Shown in pieces: positions 1 through 11,604 of a DNA stretch of 64,000 nt. Every line of letters begins with the position of its first letter. Positions within the stretch are counted from its first letter, which is position 1. Where the stretch lies: NCBI GenBank assembly GCA_016271365.2, contig CM057458.1:202340501-202404500 (forward strand), in the 5' to 3' direction. The DNA comes from Neoceratodus forsteri. Taxonomy: Eukaryota; Chordata; Ceratodontiformes; Ceratodontidae. The notes beneath the pieces were generated by a model that saw only the letters and a program-made list of their open reading frames with translations, was not told the DNA's origin and ran no database searches. Position numbers and translations under genes: made by a program.

Positions 1-1195
1 ATTCAGCTTCACTATCCCTCCCTTTGTCTTTCTACGCTCCATGATATACCTATAAAAGGTTTTATCCCCCTTCTTAACTGAGTTGGCTATCTTTTCCTCA
101 GTTTGTGCCTTTGCTATTCTGACTACCCTGCCTGCTTCCTTCTGCCTTAACTGGTACAGTTCTCTGTCCTGCTCCTTCTGTGTTTCCTTATAATTCCTAA
201 ATGCTATTTTTTTCTCCCTAACCTTCACCACCACTTCTTTTGAGAACCATAGTGGCTTTTTATTTCTTTTTGATTTGTTTATTTGCTTCACACAAAGGCT
301 TTTTGCCTCTGTGATGGCAGTTTTGATATTTCCCCATTGTTGCTCCACTCCTCCTTCTAGCCTGTTTGCTAGTGCTTTTCTAAGGCACTCTCCCATCTTG
401 CCAAAGTCAGCCCTCCTGAAGTCCAGAACCCTTATTTTTGTATGGCTTGACTCTGTAGCTGAGTTTATCATGAACCACACTCTTTGGTGGTCACTTGTTC
501 CCAAATGGCTACCTACTTCTAGATCTGAGATCCCCTCACTGTCCCCATTTGAGAGTATGAGGTCTAAGATTGCTCCCTCATGAGTAGGTTCCAAAACTAG
601 CTGTCTGAGGCATGCCACCTGAAGAGCATCAAGAATGGCCCTGCTTTTGGATGTGGCTGCAGCAAAGGTGCTCCAGTTAACATCTGGCATATTAAGGTCC
701 CCCATCAACAATATCTCCCCTTTCTTTGCAACCCTAAGTATGCCTTCTATCATATCCTTGTCCATTCCCTCCCCCTGACATGGGGGTCTGTAGACAACCC
801 CTGTGCAGATTGTGGTGCCATTTCCAGTCTCTAAGGTGACCCACAGTGCCTCCTCTCCTCCCTGTTTACTCTTTTGTTCAGTTGCTTTTATCTCTTCCCT
901 TACATAGAGAACTACACCCCCCTTCTGCCCTCCCTGTCTCTCCTGTAGGTTGTGTACCCAGGTATGTTAACATCCCAGTCATGGTTCTCTGTGTACCATG
1001 TTTCTGTGACTGCTACAATATCCAGGCATCTCTCTTCCATCAAGGCCACCAGTTCAGGGAGCTTGTTGCCTAGACTATGGGCATTGGTACTCACTACCCT
1101 CCATTTCTTGATGGCCTTACCCCTTTTTGCCCCATCCCTGATCTTTACTACTGGGCTAGTCATGCCAGTAAATATCTCAGATGGCTCATGACGGA
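1..1195 (-). mobile_element. CR1-type LINE, 5' part of ORF2 (copy CR1-a)
   Basis: The minus strand encodes the start of a CR1 ORF2 apurinic-endonuclease domain. Around 1,100-950 it reads LPELVALMEERCLDIVAVTE followed by a TETWYTENHDWDVNIPGY-like stretch. From about 730 to 400 it reads GEILLMGDLNMPDVNWS, then a serine/threonine-rich segment and LGTSDHQ, then VLDFRRADFGKMGECL. These match the same positions of the copies at 39.7-39.0 kb and 52.1-52.5 kb. The coding frame is broken. The copy runs off the left edge, so the RT part lies outside the window. A SINE with its own target duplication lies just to the right. Confidence 0.9.
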
Positions 1196-1223
1196 AGATC
1201 ACGGAACTCCATCACCTTATATA

Positions 1224-1429
1224 GGAGGCAGTATAGTGCAGTGGTCTAAGGCTCTGAGCTGCAAATCTGGTGACATCCAGCAGACCAGACCTGGGTTTGA
1301 ATCCCACAGCTTCCACTTGCATACTGTGTGACCCTGAGCAAGTCACTTAACTTCTTTGTGCTCCCAGGTTGCACCTGGAAACAAGCTCCGGCTTAGTGTG
1401 CCTTTCCTGGTTAAACAATTTCCCCTTTC
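1224..1429 (+). mobile_element. tRNA-derived SINE with MIR-like core (full copy)
   Basis: The head has A-box-like (TAGTGCAGTGG) and B-box-like (GGGTTTGAATCCC) sequences spaced as in a tRNA-derived pol III promoter. A MIR-like core follows (GTGTGACCCTGAGCAAGTCA, then CTTAAC and TGTGCTCCCAGG). The 3' tail is CCTGGTTAAA. A 9-bp direct repeat, CCTTATATA, flanks the body at 1,215-1,223 and 1,430-1,438, which fits a retroposition target duplication. Related copies lie at 1,543, 22,258 (minus) and 56,546. Confidence 0.85.
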
Positions 1430-1542
1430 CCTTATATACCACTCTGACTCAAAATAGATTTTGTTCTAATTCAATGCCATGGCCTTTCCCTGTCTGCACT
1501 TTTATGCATTAAGATTAAGTGTCTTCCTGTGCAGCTTCGTTC

Positions 1543-1664
1543 TACTGTGTGACCCTGAGCAAGTCACTTAACCTCCTTGTGCTCCCAGGTCGCTCCTGTA
1601 AAAAAGCTTTCAGCTTAGTGTGCTATACCTGGTTAAATAACTAAATAAAAAAAAATAAAATAAC
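1543..1664 (+). mobile_element. 5'-truncated copy of the same SINE
   Basis: This copy starts inside the MIR-like core at ACTGTGTGACCCTGAGC, keeps the CTCCCAGG and CAGCTTAGTGTGC blocks and the CCTGGTTAAATAA tail, and ends in an A-rich run. The tRNA-like head is absent. Confidence 0.75.
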
Positions 1665-2100
1665 CCCAATTGCCCTTTCTGTCAAAGTACATTCCCAGCT
1701 TCGCACTTTCCTGAAGTATGATCATTGCTTGGATTTGACACAACCATTAATGGGGAACCCTAATCTTAAAATTGATGGTAAAGTCCTTTCTGCTCCTTGG
1801 CTATCACAGCTAACTGACTGTACTCTCTCTTACTTCCTAAATGGAGTAACAAGGTCCTGGATATCTTCGCTTGAGATTTTAGCTAAGTCAGGTATCCCAA
1901 ACTCCAACATTTCTAAAATCTTTAAATTATGCCACCTGTTGATGAAAACTATAGGGGTAACCCCTTTTCTGTCCACAAGCCCTCCTTTTGGCATAGGATG
2001 GGTCACTCTAGCTGGCCTCCCACATGCAGTGTCCAAGATGTTTAGTGCCCTCTTTGATTGGATTTACCCAGACCATTTTGGTACATCTAACTACTGGGTA
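1665..2100 (+). mobile_element. L1/Tx1-type LINE ORF2 fragment (C-terminal third)
   Basis: Reading from 1,729 the translation follows the C-terminal region of the L1 copy at 5.3-11.6 kb: NPNLKIDGKVLSAPWL here against NPNLKLDNKPLSLNWL there, then LAGLPHAVSKMFSALFDWIY against LAGMPHAVSKIYSSLFAWAY. It is a separate, diverged copy on the opposite strand. It ends abruptly at about 2,100, where CR1 sequence begins in the same orientation. Confidence 0.8.
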
Positions 2101-2737
2101 GGCTCGGGATGGGTCAGAAGTTGGTCAACTGGGTGGCAAACTGGTTGACGGACAGAAAACAGAGAGTGGTGGTAAATGGTATACAGTCAGAAGAGATGCA
2201 AGTCACAAGTGGGGTACCTCAGGGATCAGTCCTGGGGCCAGTCCTCTTCAATATCTTCATCAGTGACATTGCAGATGGGCTGGAGAGTAAGGTTTGTCTG
2301 TTTGCAGATGACACCAAGATCTGCAACACAGTAGATGATCCAGATGGGATGGGAAGAATGAGAAGAGATCTGGATAAACTAGCAAAATGGTCAGAAGATT
2401 GGCAACTGTGGTTTATCACAAAGAAGTGCAAGATCATGCACATAGGGAAGAGAAACCCTGAAGCCACCTATAGGCTTGAGGGGAGTTGTTGGCAGTCACA
2501 AAGGAAGAAAGAGACTTGGGTGTCATCATCACTGATGACCTGAAATCATCCAAGCAGACCACTAAAGCAGTAGGTAAGGCTAGAGGGATGTTGGGGTGTA
2601 TTAGTAGGGGTATCACAAGTCGGAAGAGGGAGGTAATAATTCCTCTTTACAAGACACTGCTAGGCCCCATCTGGAGTACTGCATGCAGTACTGGAGGCCA
2701 CACATTCACAAGAACATTAACCAAATTGAGGAAGTAA
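2101..2737 (+). mobile_element. CR1-type LINE fragment (RT palm to thumb)
   Basis: The fragment encodes TSGVPQGSVLGPVLFNIFIS, then VCLFADDTKICN (the RT catalytic F/Y-A-D-D box) and WQLWFITKKCKIMHIGKRNP. After a frameshift near 2,490 it reads KERDLGVIITDDLKSSKQTT and GCISRGITSRKREV. It is truncated at both ends; the 5' end abuts the L1 fragment. Confidence 0.85.
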
Positions 2738-5271
2738 TGGTTTTATCTTGGTCCCAAGTCAGAAACACATTTTCTTGTGGCCATAGCATGGCTGGATTAA
2801 CACAGGCAGTTTCGAGGATGCAGCCTTCGGCCCCGGAGTTTGAGAGTTCCCCCCCAAGAAACAAGAATATTTACCATATATATCATATGTATTTATACTA
2901 ATGTGCTATTGTGTCTTCGTTTTGAACTTATTGCACTGATTGACTGAGGTACTGCATTCAGCAATTACCGCACACATGAGTAAAAACTAAATGCTTATGT
3001 GGTGTCAATCCCTGCTATCTGGCATGACCATTCAGTTTTAAATAGCGTGCTTGAGCTACTGTTGCTCAGAAGAACATAATACAGTAGTTTCTAAGTAATT
3101 TCTAGTGAATCAAGCAATGATATCTGTCCTTTTTAAAATCAGGCTTACCGGTATTGGAAAAACTGCATATAAATGCATCGATTCATCTACTCTCTGTCAC
3201 TGTGGATTTTGTGATCATTGGATAGTCTCTGTTTTCATCCCCGAGGTACACCTTATGGTTACAGTTGGCATGTCAGTTCTCAGTTGGACTATATGAACTT
3301 GAGAACTTTTACATAGGTGGCAAGACATTCAGTCCAGAGCCATAGTTTTTTTCCCTCAGTAGCCACAGTATTTCAAATACTGCAGACACAAGCCTGAAAC
3401 AACAGACCAGAGATGCCCAGAATCATTTTTTTTTCCAATGGTGGCAAGAAATTAAGTCCCAGTCTGTTCTGACAATGGTTCTATCCCCTGTCCTGATACT
3501 GTGATTTGTGCATGCACTGGCTTGCCACTACAGACCTGAAATGCTCCTCAGATGGTTTGTAATCTGTCCTCTTTTGTGCCCCCAAATCTGGTTACCTGTC
3601 TGGTCATAAAACAACTATGTGAAAGAACTGAATATGCCATCGTCAAACACCCCCCCCCACCAAATTGTCTGATTGCCCCATTGACCGTAGTTATATCACC
3701 GAATATCGCCCCTGAACCCTGCACCCACACCACACCCCAAACTCATTTCAAAATATAAAATGCCCTGAGTAGAAAGTGCAATTTTGTAATAGGGTGCACT
3801 AAAGCAATCAGCAATGGAATGAATCATCTAGCCCTAGGTGGCAGTCCCTGTGACTCAATGCCCTTTTCCGACTTCACCAATCCAAGTATGCAGCACCGTA
3901 GGGGACTGTAAAAAAAAATGTTGTAACTAACATATATTACGGCATTCTAGCATGAAATATATTCGATGATTAAATGACTTGTTTTTTACTCACTTGCAGT
4001 CGGTGAGTAACACTCTCTGCACTGGTCTCCTACTGTTAGTCTGGACATTGCTTTTGAAACAGGGTAGCCAATGTACAAGTATGTGTGTCTAGCACCTGAT
4101 CATATGTGAACCTGGTGGTGGACGTGAGCGGTGACCTCCTGTCAAGTCTAACCACTACATTGTACGTACAACTTGTAATGTGTTCTCATATGGTTTCTCG
4201 AACACAGAACAGCATCATGACATCATAGTGACTAGGTGGGGGAAACGGAGTTACCAATCTATGTTGTCTGTTACTAGCCTCGCAGCAATAGCCCCCCCCA
4301 CCACCTCCACCCCCAATTCGGATAGGGAGTGAGGAATCAAATGCTGTAAGATGCACTTGTACAAAGTGAATGGAAGTTGTGCACTCAACCTTGACATCAG
4401 CACCACAGTAGCTGCATGCATAATATTGAGAGTTCATTCCTATCTCTTTCCCATGGCAGCTGGTGCTGCGAATCCACATAGATTTCCTGCTATAAACCTA
4501 GTAATGCCTATGTGGCTACCAGCGACAATGTGACTGTGTCACTTGCTGTTGCAATGTTCCATCTATTGTGCCGCTGCACCTATATTTCTCACATCCATGG
4601 TGCCTATGTCAGTAGTGTGATTGAAATCCAAGGGTATTAAATGGGTCATCACCACTTGGCGTGCCAATGTTTTGCTGCCATTACATATTTCAGTGTATGC
4701 AATGTAGTGCTGTGTAATGGAAAATCCATATACTGATTTTGTTTTTCATCTACTTTATGACTCAGGAGTTGGTGCTGCATGGTCAACACTTCACATCAGA
4801 CAGGGCATTGGCACTTCTTGAACAATGTGTGCACCACCCTGTGCATGAGGGCTGTTACCAATCAATGTCTCAAAGGCATGAGTGATGCATGTCATATCAC
4901 ATTGCTTGATCGCCAGTGATTTCTGTGACAATTCAAGAAGTGCAAGACAACCAAATGGGGAAATGTTTATCTCAGTACACTGCTGGCAAATGTCACCCAT
5001 TCATATTGTGGTGTCCCTAAGCCACATGATGTCCTCCAATTTGTTTCATTTGCCAAATGCACCTCTCCAAAAAACAAAGTCTTTGGAACCCTCCCACCAC
5101 CAATACCACTAGCACCACACACACACACACACACACACACACTGCTCCATAGCCACATTTATCCCCCAGTAAAACCTAGAATTGCTCAGCTCACTTGCTC
5201 ACACCAGGTCATGATGGACAGTGATCCAGCTGATAATACAAGCTGCAATTCCGTCCGATAGGCGTTGTTCA
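2738..5271. other. Unassigned sequence, no supported gene
   Basis: The open frames here are short (the longest is under 100 codons) and I recognise none of them. Notable content is a run of C at 3,649-3,658, an A-rich stretch at 3,911-3,919 and a (CA)n microsatellite at 5,117-5,142. The composition resembles the other unassigned blocks (11.6-13.1, 33.9-35.4, 44.6-45.8 and 58.1-61.0 kb), which may be parts of one original segment split by LINE insertions. Confidence 0.5.
5117..5142. repeat. (CA)n microsatellite
   Basis: An uninterrupted CA dinucleotide run of about 13 units. Confidence 0.95.
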
Positions 5272-5288
5272 CTCAAGTGTTAGTTCTT
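5272..5288. repeat. Left target-site duplication of L1-A
   Basis: CTCAAGTGTTAGTTCTT, identical over 17 bp to the copy at 11,588-11,604. The element's 3' end joins this copy. Confidence 0.95.
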
Positions 5289-5479
5289 TTCCATTCAACT
5301 TTTATTAAAGTTTACAATACGGAGAACAAATCCAAAAGACATTTAACGTAATAAAATATGATTACCATACACGTTGAGCTGATTCATTCTTTCTCTACCC
5401 ACCCCCACCCTCATACCCCCATTCCTGGCACAGCTGTATACCAACCAGATAACACCATGTGCTTTTTTAAGGCTGTGTT

Positions 5480-8400
5480 TCAAACTTGCAAAGAGTACAG
5501 GACTTGAAGAGATCCCCATATCCTATTAAACTTCTTAAGTTTATTGGAAAGACTTGCAATGGTTCTCTCCATTCTGAGATTTGCAAGAAGCTCCTGGAAC
5601 CACTCAAGATAGGACAAGTTGTAAGAACCTTTCCAATGCCTAAGTACCAGTTTTTTAACAGACATGGAAATTAGTGCCATATAATATTTCCTATACACTA
5701 CCGTAATAGCAGAAAAATCCCCCAAGAGACATACTTCAGGTGTGAACAACTCTGAAAGCCCTAAAATTGGGTCAGCTCTTTGTTTTATAGTAGTCCAAAG
5801 CGGAGCAACTTTGGAACAATTTCAGAAAATATGCCGAGAGTCCCCAGGCTGCAACCTGCATCTTGTACAGAGCGGAGAGGACACTACACCCATCCTGGCC
5901 AATTTCTGTGGAGTATAATGAATATTATGTAGAATTTTAAATTGCATTAATCTAAGTCTATCCTGGAACAAAAATTTATGACAATTACGCCAGAGAAGTG
6001 ACCAGTCGAACTCCTTATCTGGAAAAAGAGAAGACCAATAAGAGACAGGGGCAAAATTATCTGGGTATGCCCATGCAAATAAACTACTGTATATCTTCGA
6101 CACCGCATGGGGCATTCCAGCCAACTCCACGAGAGAAACCTGAAAATTAAGCTGTGTGGGGAGAGGTGGAGTAGCCCCAAATATTTTTAACATACAATGC
6201 TGAAGTTGATAAATCTTGAAAATATTTATACCAGGAATCATAAACTTATGTACGATTTCCACCGAGGAACACCATTGTCTATCAGCTGTAATAAAATCTT
6301 TTAACAAAGAGTGTTTTATCGGAGGAAGCCAATTAAGAGATAGAGGCTTATTATCCAATTTCAGATTAGGGTTACCAATTACGGGCTGAGACAAGTCCTT
6401 AGTATTATCATAGTTAAGAAACGCGCACAACTGGGAATGGGCAATGATCGACGCTGCAATGGGAGAATTTTGCAACGATACCAGGAGGAGTACTATTTTA
6501 GTATATAACAACGCACCAGGGAGGAGGCCGTGTTTCTTAATACTATCCAGCTCCACCCTGAGCCAGATCGGGGTATATAAGGAGTGTGCTAGTTGCTGCT
6601 CCGCTGTCAGCCACTTAAGATATTTATTGGCCTGACTGGCCCAATAATACAACCCCATATGCAGAAGCTTTAACCCTCCTTTGCCTTTGGGAGCAGCCAA
6701 TTTACGAAAGGCCATTCTAGATTTTTTGTACACCCATATAAAAGTGGAGAACATACTATGGATTTTTTTAAACCAGGACAGTGGAAGGCTAATGTTCAGC
6801 ATATTAAGGGGATAGAAAAGATGGGGAAAGACATTCATTTTAATCCGATTGATCCTACCCCATAAAGAAAGAGGAAGAAGCGTCCATCTGTGGAGGTCTT
6901 GATCTATTTTCTGGGCCAATAAGTCCAAATTTAACTGTTTAAGTTGAGTGCTACTCCGAGTAAGGATGATTCCCAGGTATTTGATGGAATTAGGCTGCCA
7001 GGCAAGCCCAAAGGTAATAATTTCTTGTTTATACACCCTGTGATTAAGAGGAAAGACCAAGATTTTCCCTGTATTAAGTTTGTAATTCGAAACCTTGCTA
7101 AACTCCTTTATTATATTAAGAGTAACAGGAATAGATGTGGCAGGATTAGTTATATGCAAAAGCAGATCATCTGCATATGCTGCAACCTTGACCACATGCC
7201 CGTGTAGAGAAATACCTGGGACACCCTGGGCTCTCATTAACCTCCGAATAAGAGGCTCTAAATATAAGTTAAAAAGCAACAGGGACAGAGGACACCCCTG
7301 CCTTGTTCCCACATGGAGTTTAATCGGACTGGAAATCATGCCATTGTAAGAGATTCTGGCAGAGGGAAATAAATATAGTGAACACACCCAACTCAGAAAT
7401 TTCTTGGGAAAGCCGAATGCCTCCATTGTCGTAAACAGGTAATTCCAGTAAACCCTATCAAAGGCCTTCTCGGCATCCAGGGAGACCAAAGCCATTGGGG
7501 TAACGGCATCCTTGGAGGCCGAGAAGACATGAGCGAGGGTTCGTAAATGATCAACAGATGACCTTCCCTTCATGAACCCCACGTGCTCCTCCCCAATTAT
7601 CGAAAGGAGAACCACGCTCATGTGATCCGCTAATAGTTTGGCTAAGATTTTAATGTCATGGTTGATTAAAGATATGGGTCTGTAACTTGAAACAAGGTCC
7701 TGTGAGTTGTCTGGTTTAGGCAATAAAACTATAAGGGCCTCAAAAAGGAAAGGATCGTACCCCTGACCCGAAAGAAGGAATTGAAAGAGAGACAACAGGA
7801 TGGGGGTTAACTGCTTGGAGAATACTTTATAAAAATTGGAAGAAAACCCATCAGGACCAGGGGTTTTATCAGACGGGAGAGATTTAATTACCACAGCTAT
7901 TTCACCCTCAGAAATAGGGGATGTAAGTGCAACTTGTTGAGATTTAGTTAGGGAGGGTAAATGCAAATCTATCAAATACCTTTGCACATCCTCGTCAGAA
8001 GGGGGATTAACCATGGGACCATATAGATCCTGGAAATAACTAGTGAATACATCGACTATCTCTGAAGGTGAAGTTTTGAGGGAGTCCCCTTCTAAAGAGC
8101 GAACAGCTGCAATAAATCTAGCTGATTCTAGTTGCTTAACACGCATTGCCAACAGTCACCCGGCTTTCTCCCCTTGGTCTGTGTAAACAGCATTAGTTCC
8201 TAGAATAGCAAACTTGGCTTGCTCTCTTAACATGTCAAGGTAAGCATCCCTTAATTTGATTAGATCCTGCTTAAACGTTTCAGAGGAAGCCGGGGAAAGA
8301 CAGCATTCCATGTTCCTGATTTGGGACAAAAGGCGGGAGGCTTTGTTTTCCGGTTCCTTTTTCCTTTTCGAAGTTAGGCCAATTAAAATGCCCCTAAGGA

Positions 8401-9275
8401 ACGCTTTAAGAGCGTCCCATTCCATATCAGGTCGTTGTGTAGTGTTAGTATTTAAAGCCATAAACTGTTGAATTTGGGATGCTATACAGTCAACCTTATC
8501 AGGTTTTTTGAGAATTTGATTATTCAGCTTCCATCTACCCCCTTTTTTGGGAAAAGAAAACAAGGACATTCTATATACTACCGCTGAATGATCCAAAAGT
8601 GGGCCAGAGACAATATTAGAATCTAGAACCCTGGACAACAGTGACTGTGAAATGAGAATATAATCGATCCACGAAGAAGTGCCATGTACTGGTGATACAA
8701 ATGTATATTCCCGGACCTTGGGATGAAGCACATGCCATACATCGCAGAGCTCTGCAGAATCTACAAGGTCCCTGAATGCTCTTTGAGCAGGGGAGAGGCC
8801 GTGGGAAGAGCAACCAGACCTATCTACCAGGGAATCAAATACCAAATTAAAATCTCCCCTATAATAATAGGGATGCCCAAAAAAGGATTAAGAACCTCCA
8901 GTATTTTCATAAAGAAACCTGGAGTATCAGCTTTGGGCCCATAAATACTACCCAACACAATATCCAAAGTATGCAACCTACCCTTCACAAATAGAAACCT
9001 CCCAGAGGGATCAGCAATACTTTGGATAAGCCTGAAAGGGATCGATCTATGTAAAAGGACCATGACCCCCCTACTTTAGGTATTACCTGTGCAAAGAAGA
9101 CCTGTCCCACCTGCTGTCTTCTCAGCTTATCAGCTTCATGATTGAGCAAATGTGTTTCTTGCAAAAACATAACTTGTGCTTTTAAGTGACTTAGATATTT
9201 CAGCATCTTGTATTGCTTGGTCTTATGCCTAGCCCCTTTAACATTCCATGTGGTAAACAGGGTATTATTAGTCAT
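5480..9275 (-). pseudogene. L1-A ORF2: APE endonuclease plus reverse transcriptase
   Basis: The product would nick target DNA and prime cDNA synthesis from the nick. The ATG at 9,275 opens an APE-type endonuclease (TTWNVKGARHKTKQYKML, then FLQETHL with the metal-binding Glu). After a frameshift at about 9,050 and another near 8,840 it continues with the Asp/Asn loop (FDSLVDRSG) and the GPLLDHSAV box. RT motifs follow: SYRPISLINHDIKILAKLL, FMKGRSSVDHL, SLDAEKAFDRVYW, GTRQGCPLSLLLFNLYLEPL and AAYADDLLLHI (intact YADD). A C-terminal Cys/His knuckle reads LCTRCRLQPGDSRHIF. In-frame TGA stops lie at 8,156-8,158 and 5,822-5,824; the frame stays open beyond both to 5,480. Confidence 0.93.
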
Positions 9276-10556
9276 TAATCATTAAGACCCTAGGTACCTT
9301 CCTAAAGTCCCATCTGTACTTGTACACAATTTTCTTGCCGCACATTATGAGGTATCTGCTGCACCAGCCCACCTCCCCTCTGCCCCTAGACAACCGAACC
9401 CCAATAACAAGGCCCCCAAAAAACAACCCCAATAGCCCACTATAGACCCCTACCCTCCCACTCCCACCCCATAATCTCATGGTACATGACAACCAGCTCA
9501 CCTATACATCTCCCTGCCACCTCGCCCCCGCCTATTAACACTAGACTAACTGTTTTATTATACCATCTATGTCTATTATGTCTACCCTAACCGACCAGCA
9601 CAGAAGTACAGTTAAGCAATAATCATCTATATACAATACCTCTAAGAGCACAAGCATTAGAATATGCTAAACTCTCAGGACCATACAACAAGGACGGAAA
9701 AGAAAACAAACAAAAAAAAAAGGTGGAGGTGGGGAGGGAAAGGGAAGGGAGTATACTCCGCAGAAACAAAATTCATCTTGCCTTTCCAGGTCAGCAGACA
9801 AAGGAAGGGGGTCCTGAGAGGGATTATAGCACAACCTCTTCCAATATAATGAGTTTCCAGTTACATAAAGCCTAAACATAGAGCACTTATATTAACAGCC
9901 CATTCAAAACATATCTTCATTATGCTCATAACTGTACTAGGAAATATTCCAATCATATATCCCCTGTAACTACCAGAAAATAAAAGGATTTATAACCATC
10001 AAAAGCCTTTTCCTACAAGAAGCCTGTACAAGGATGAAATATAAACCATAAAAGAGGAAAACGACAGTCTCTGGTGCCATCTAGCGACAAAATGTCCGTA
10101 ATGTCGGATCAGATTGCATACCAGAAACCAATATTTCCTTGGGAGAGACAACAACGCGATCCATCATTTCTAGTCTCCATTCCAAAATCAGGCTTGGCTC
10201 CAGAGAGCAAATGGCAATCGAACCATAAAGACAGTTCATCCTCGCACCTGCCTCAGTTGCTGAAACATTATTCGGGAACACTTGCTGTGCAAAACAATAC
10301 TAGCTGACTGGTTATAGGTTCCCTTTACATTTAGAGATCTAGCAGGCACAGAGACAGATGCTAGCATGAGTTCCGAGGCAGATCTTGTGACTTGACTCCT
10401 TCATTTACCAGAGAAAGCAACAAAAAAAAAAAGGCTTATGCAAGATCTGAAGCGAACAAGGTATGCTGCCATCCTTCACCAGTCCAATTAGCTTGGTCAA
10501 GATCAGGTATTATGCACTGTTATTAGAGCTCTCACCTGGGCACAATCATCCTTGCC

Positions 10557-11423
10557 TCAGGTAGTGTGAAACAAGTTAGGGAGTGCAGCCTTGAGCCCAG
10601 CAGCTGCAGATTCCGCATTATCATATGAAATCCAAGAACTGGAGACCAATACTTGCAATCTGGCCGGGTAGCTCACTTTAAATTTGATATCAGCCGCTAT
10701 TAATTTTGTGGCTAAAGGATGGTAGGCAGCTTGTTTTTGACGCACTGAGAAGGGTAGATCTTGCGCTACCCTCAGCTTGGCTCCTTCCCACTTAAGTTCC
10801 TTGGCTTCTCGGACTTTAGCCAAAAAGTGCTGTTTCTCTTGGTAATTTAAAAATCGAAAAATAAAAGTCCTGGGGGCTGCTCCTTGTGGCGGCATTGGTC
10901 GCAACGCTCTGTGGGATCTTTCAATAGAATATTCGGAGCTGAAGGGGGTAGGACCGGCAACTTTTTTGATAAATTGCTTGGTAAACTTAATTGGGTCTGT
11001 ATCTTCCTCCCGCTCTGGTAAGCCTATTATTACTGCATTATTGTGGCGACTTCGGCCCTCAAGATCCTCTACTTTGTTTTCCATTCTGGCTACTCGTTGC
11101 CTCAAGGCCACCAGCTCAGGGTCAAACTGCTCTTATTTGCGCTCCAGAGAATATATACGATCGTCGTTGTCCGATGTTCTCTGCGAGAGGGATTCTAAGG
11201 CATTGGAAATACTTTTAATTTCTCCTGCAATATTCTGGATTTCTGCTCTAAAAGGCTGAAACTCCTCCCGAAATTTAGCAAGGGTGAGAGGCTCTGAGTC
11301 CATACTCCTCGCACCAATAGAGTGTATCTGAGATGCAGTAGAGGCCTTAGGCTTCCTCGGGGCCTTCTCGGGTGTTGTTGGAGGGGTGTGCTTAGGAGGG
11401 TTTTTCTTCATCTCTATTTCCAT
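10557..11423 (-). pseudogene. L1-A ORF1 (L1 ORF1p-like RNA-binding protein)
   Basis: About 288 codons from the ATG at 11,423, with an upstream in-frame extension to 11,489. Family role: an RNA-binding, trimerising chaperone of the LINE ribonucleoprotein. The N-terminal part is basic and proline-rich. It is followed by a likely coiled coil (FREEFQPFRAEIQNIAGEIK to RVARMENKVEDLEGRSRHNN), an RRM-like region ending in SIERSHRAL and FIFRFLNYQEKQHFL, and a C-terminal domain (AKELKWEGAKLRVAQDLPF). An in-frame TAA at 11,133-11,135 interrupts the coiled coil. No other break is visible. Confidence 0.88.
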
Positions 11424-11587
11424 CTGGCCTCCGTTGGGTAAACACCGATAGCTCAGAAAACTTCCACCACTTAGAAAATAGCAAAACAAGTTCTCAGTCC
11501 TTGCTCAATCAACAGAAAAAACTGACGGGGGGCAGGAGCTCATGAAGGAGAGTACTACCCGGTGGACTGCATCACGTGACTCCTTCC

Positions 11588-11604
11588 CTCAAGTGTTAGT
11601 TCTT
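11588..11604. repeat. Right target-site duplication of L1-A
   Basis: A 17-bp direct repeat identical to 5,272-5,288, at the 5' end of the LINE. Confidence 0.95.

Larger units (their letters stand above)
5289..11587 (-). mobile_element. Full-length L1/Tx1-type LINE (L1-A)
   Basis: A 6.3-kb non-LTR retrotransposon bounded by perfect 17-bp target duplications. Order on the minus strand: a short 5' UTR from 11,587, ORF1 (11,423-10,557), a 1.28-kb inter-ORF spacer, ORF2 (9,275-5,480), and a 3' UTR of about 190 bp with AATAAA close to the end. There is no poly(A) tail. ORF1 carries one in-frame stop; ORF2 carries two in-frame TGA codons and two frameshifts, so the copy is dead but fairly young. 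The intact target duplications show it was inserted whole into the unassigned segment whose halves are 2.7-5.3 kb and 11.6-13.1 kb. Confidence 0.95.

Noticed and set aside
1239..1303. tRNA-like A and B boxes
   Set aside because: They belong to the tRNA-derived head of a SINE with TSD and MIR-like core; the cloverleaf is not complete, so no tRNA gene is called. The same holds at 22,436 and 56,546.
4791..5000. Minus frame with Cys residues (MGDICQQCTEINISPFGCLA) considered as a Harbinger-type transposase exon
   Set aside because: No catalytic box or helix-turn-helix pattern could be matched, and splice borders are not convincing.
9268..9501. Gly/Arg-rich 77-codon minus frame in the L1-A spacer
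   Set aside because: Low-complexity reading of a C-rich plus strand; no domain and no conservation that I can see with the L1-B spacer.
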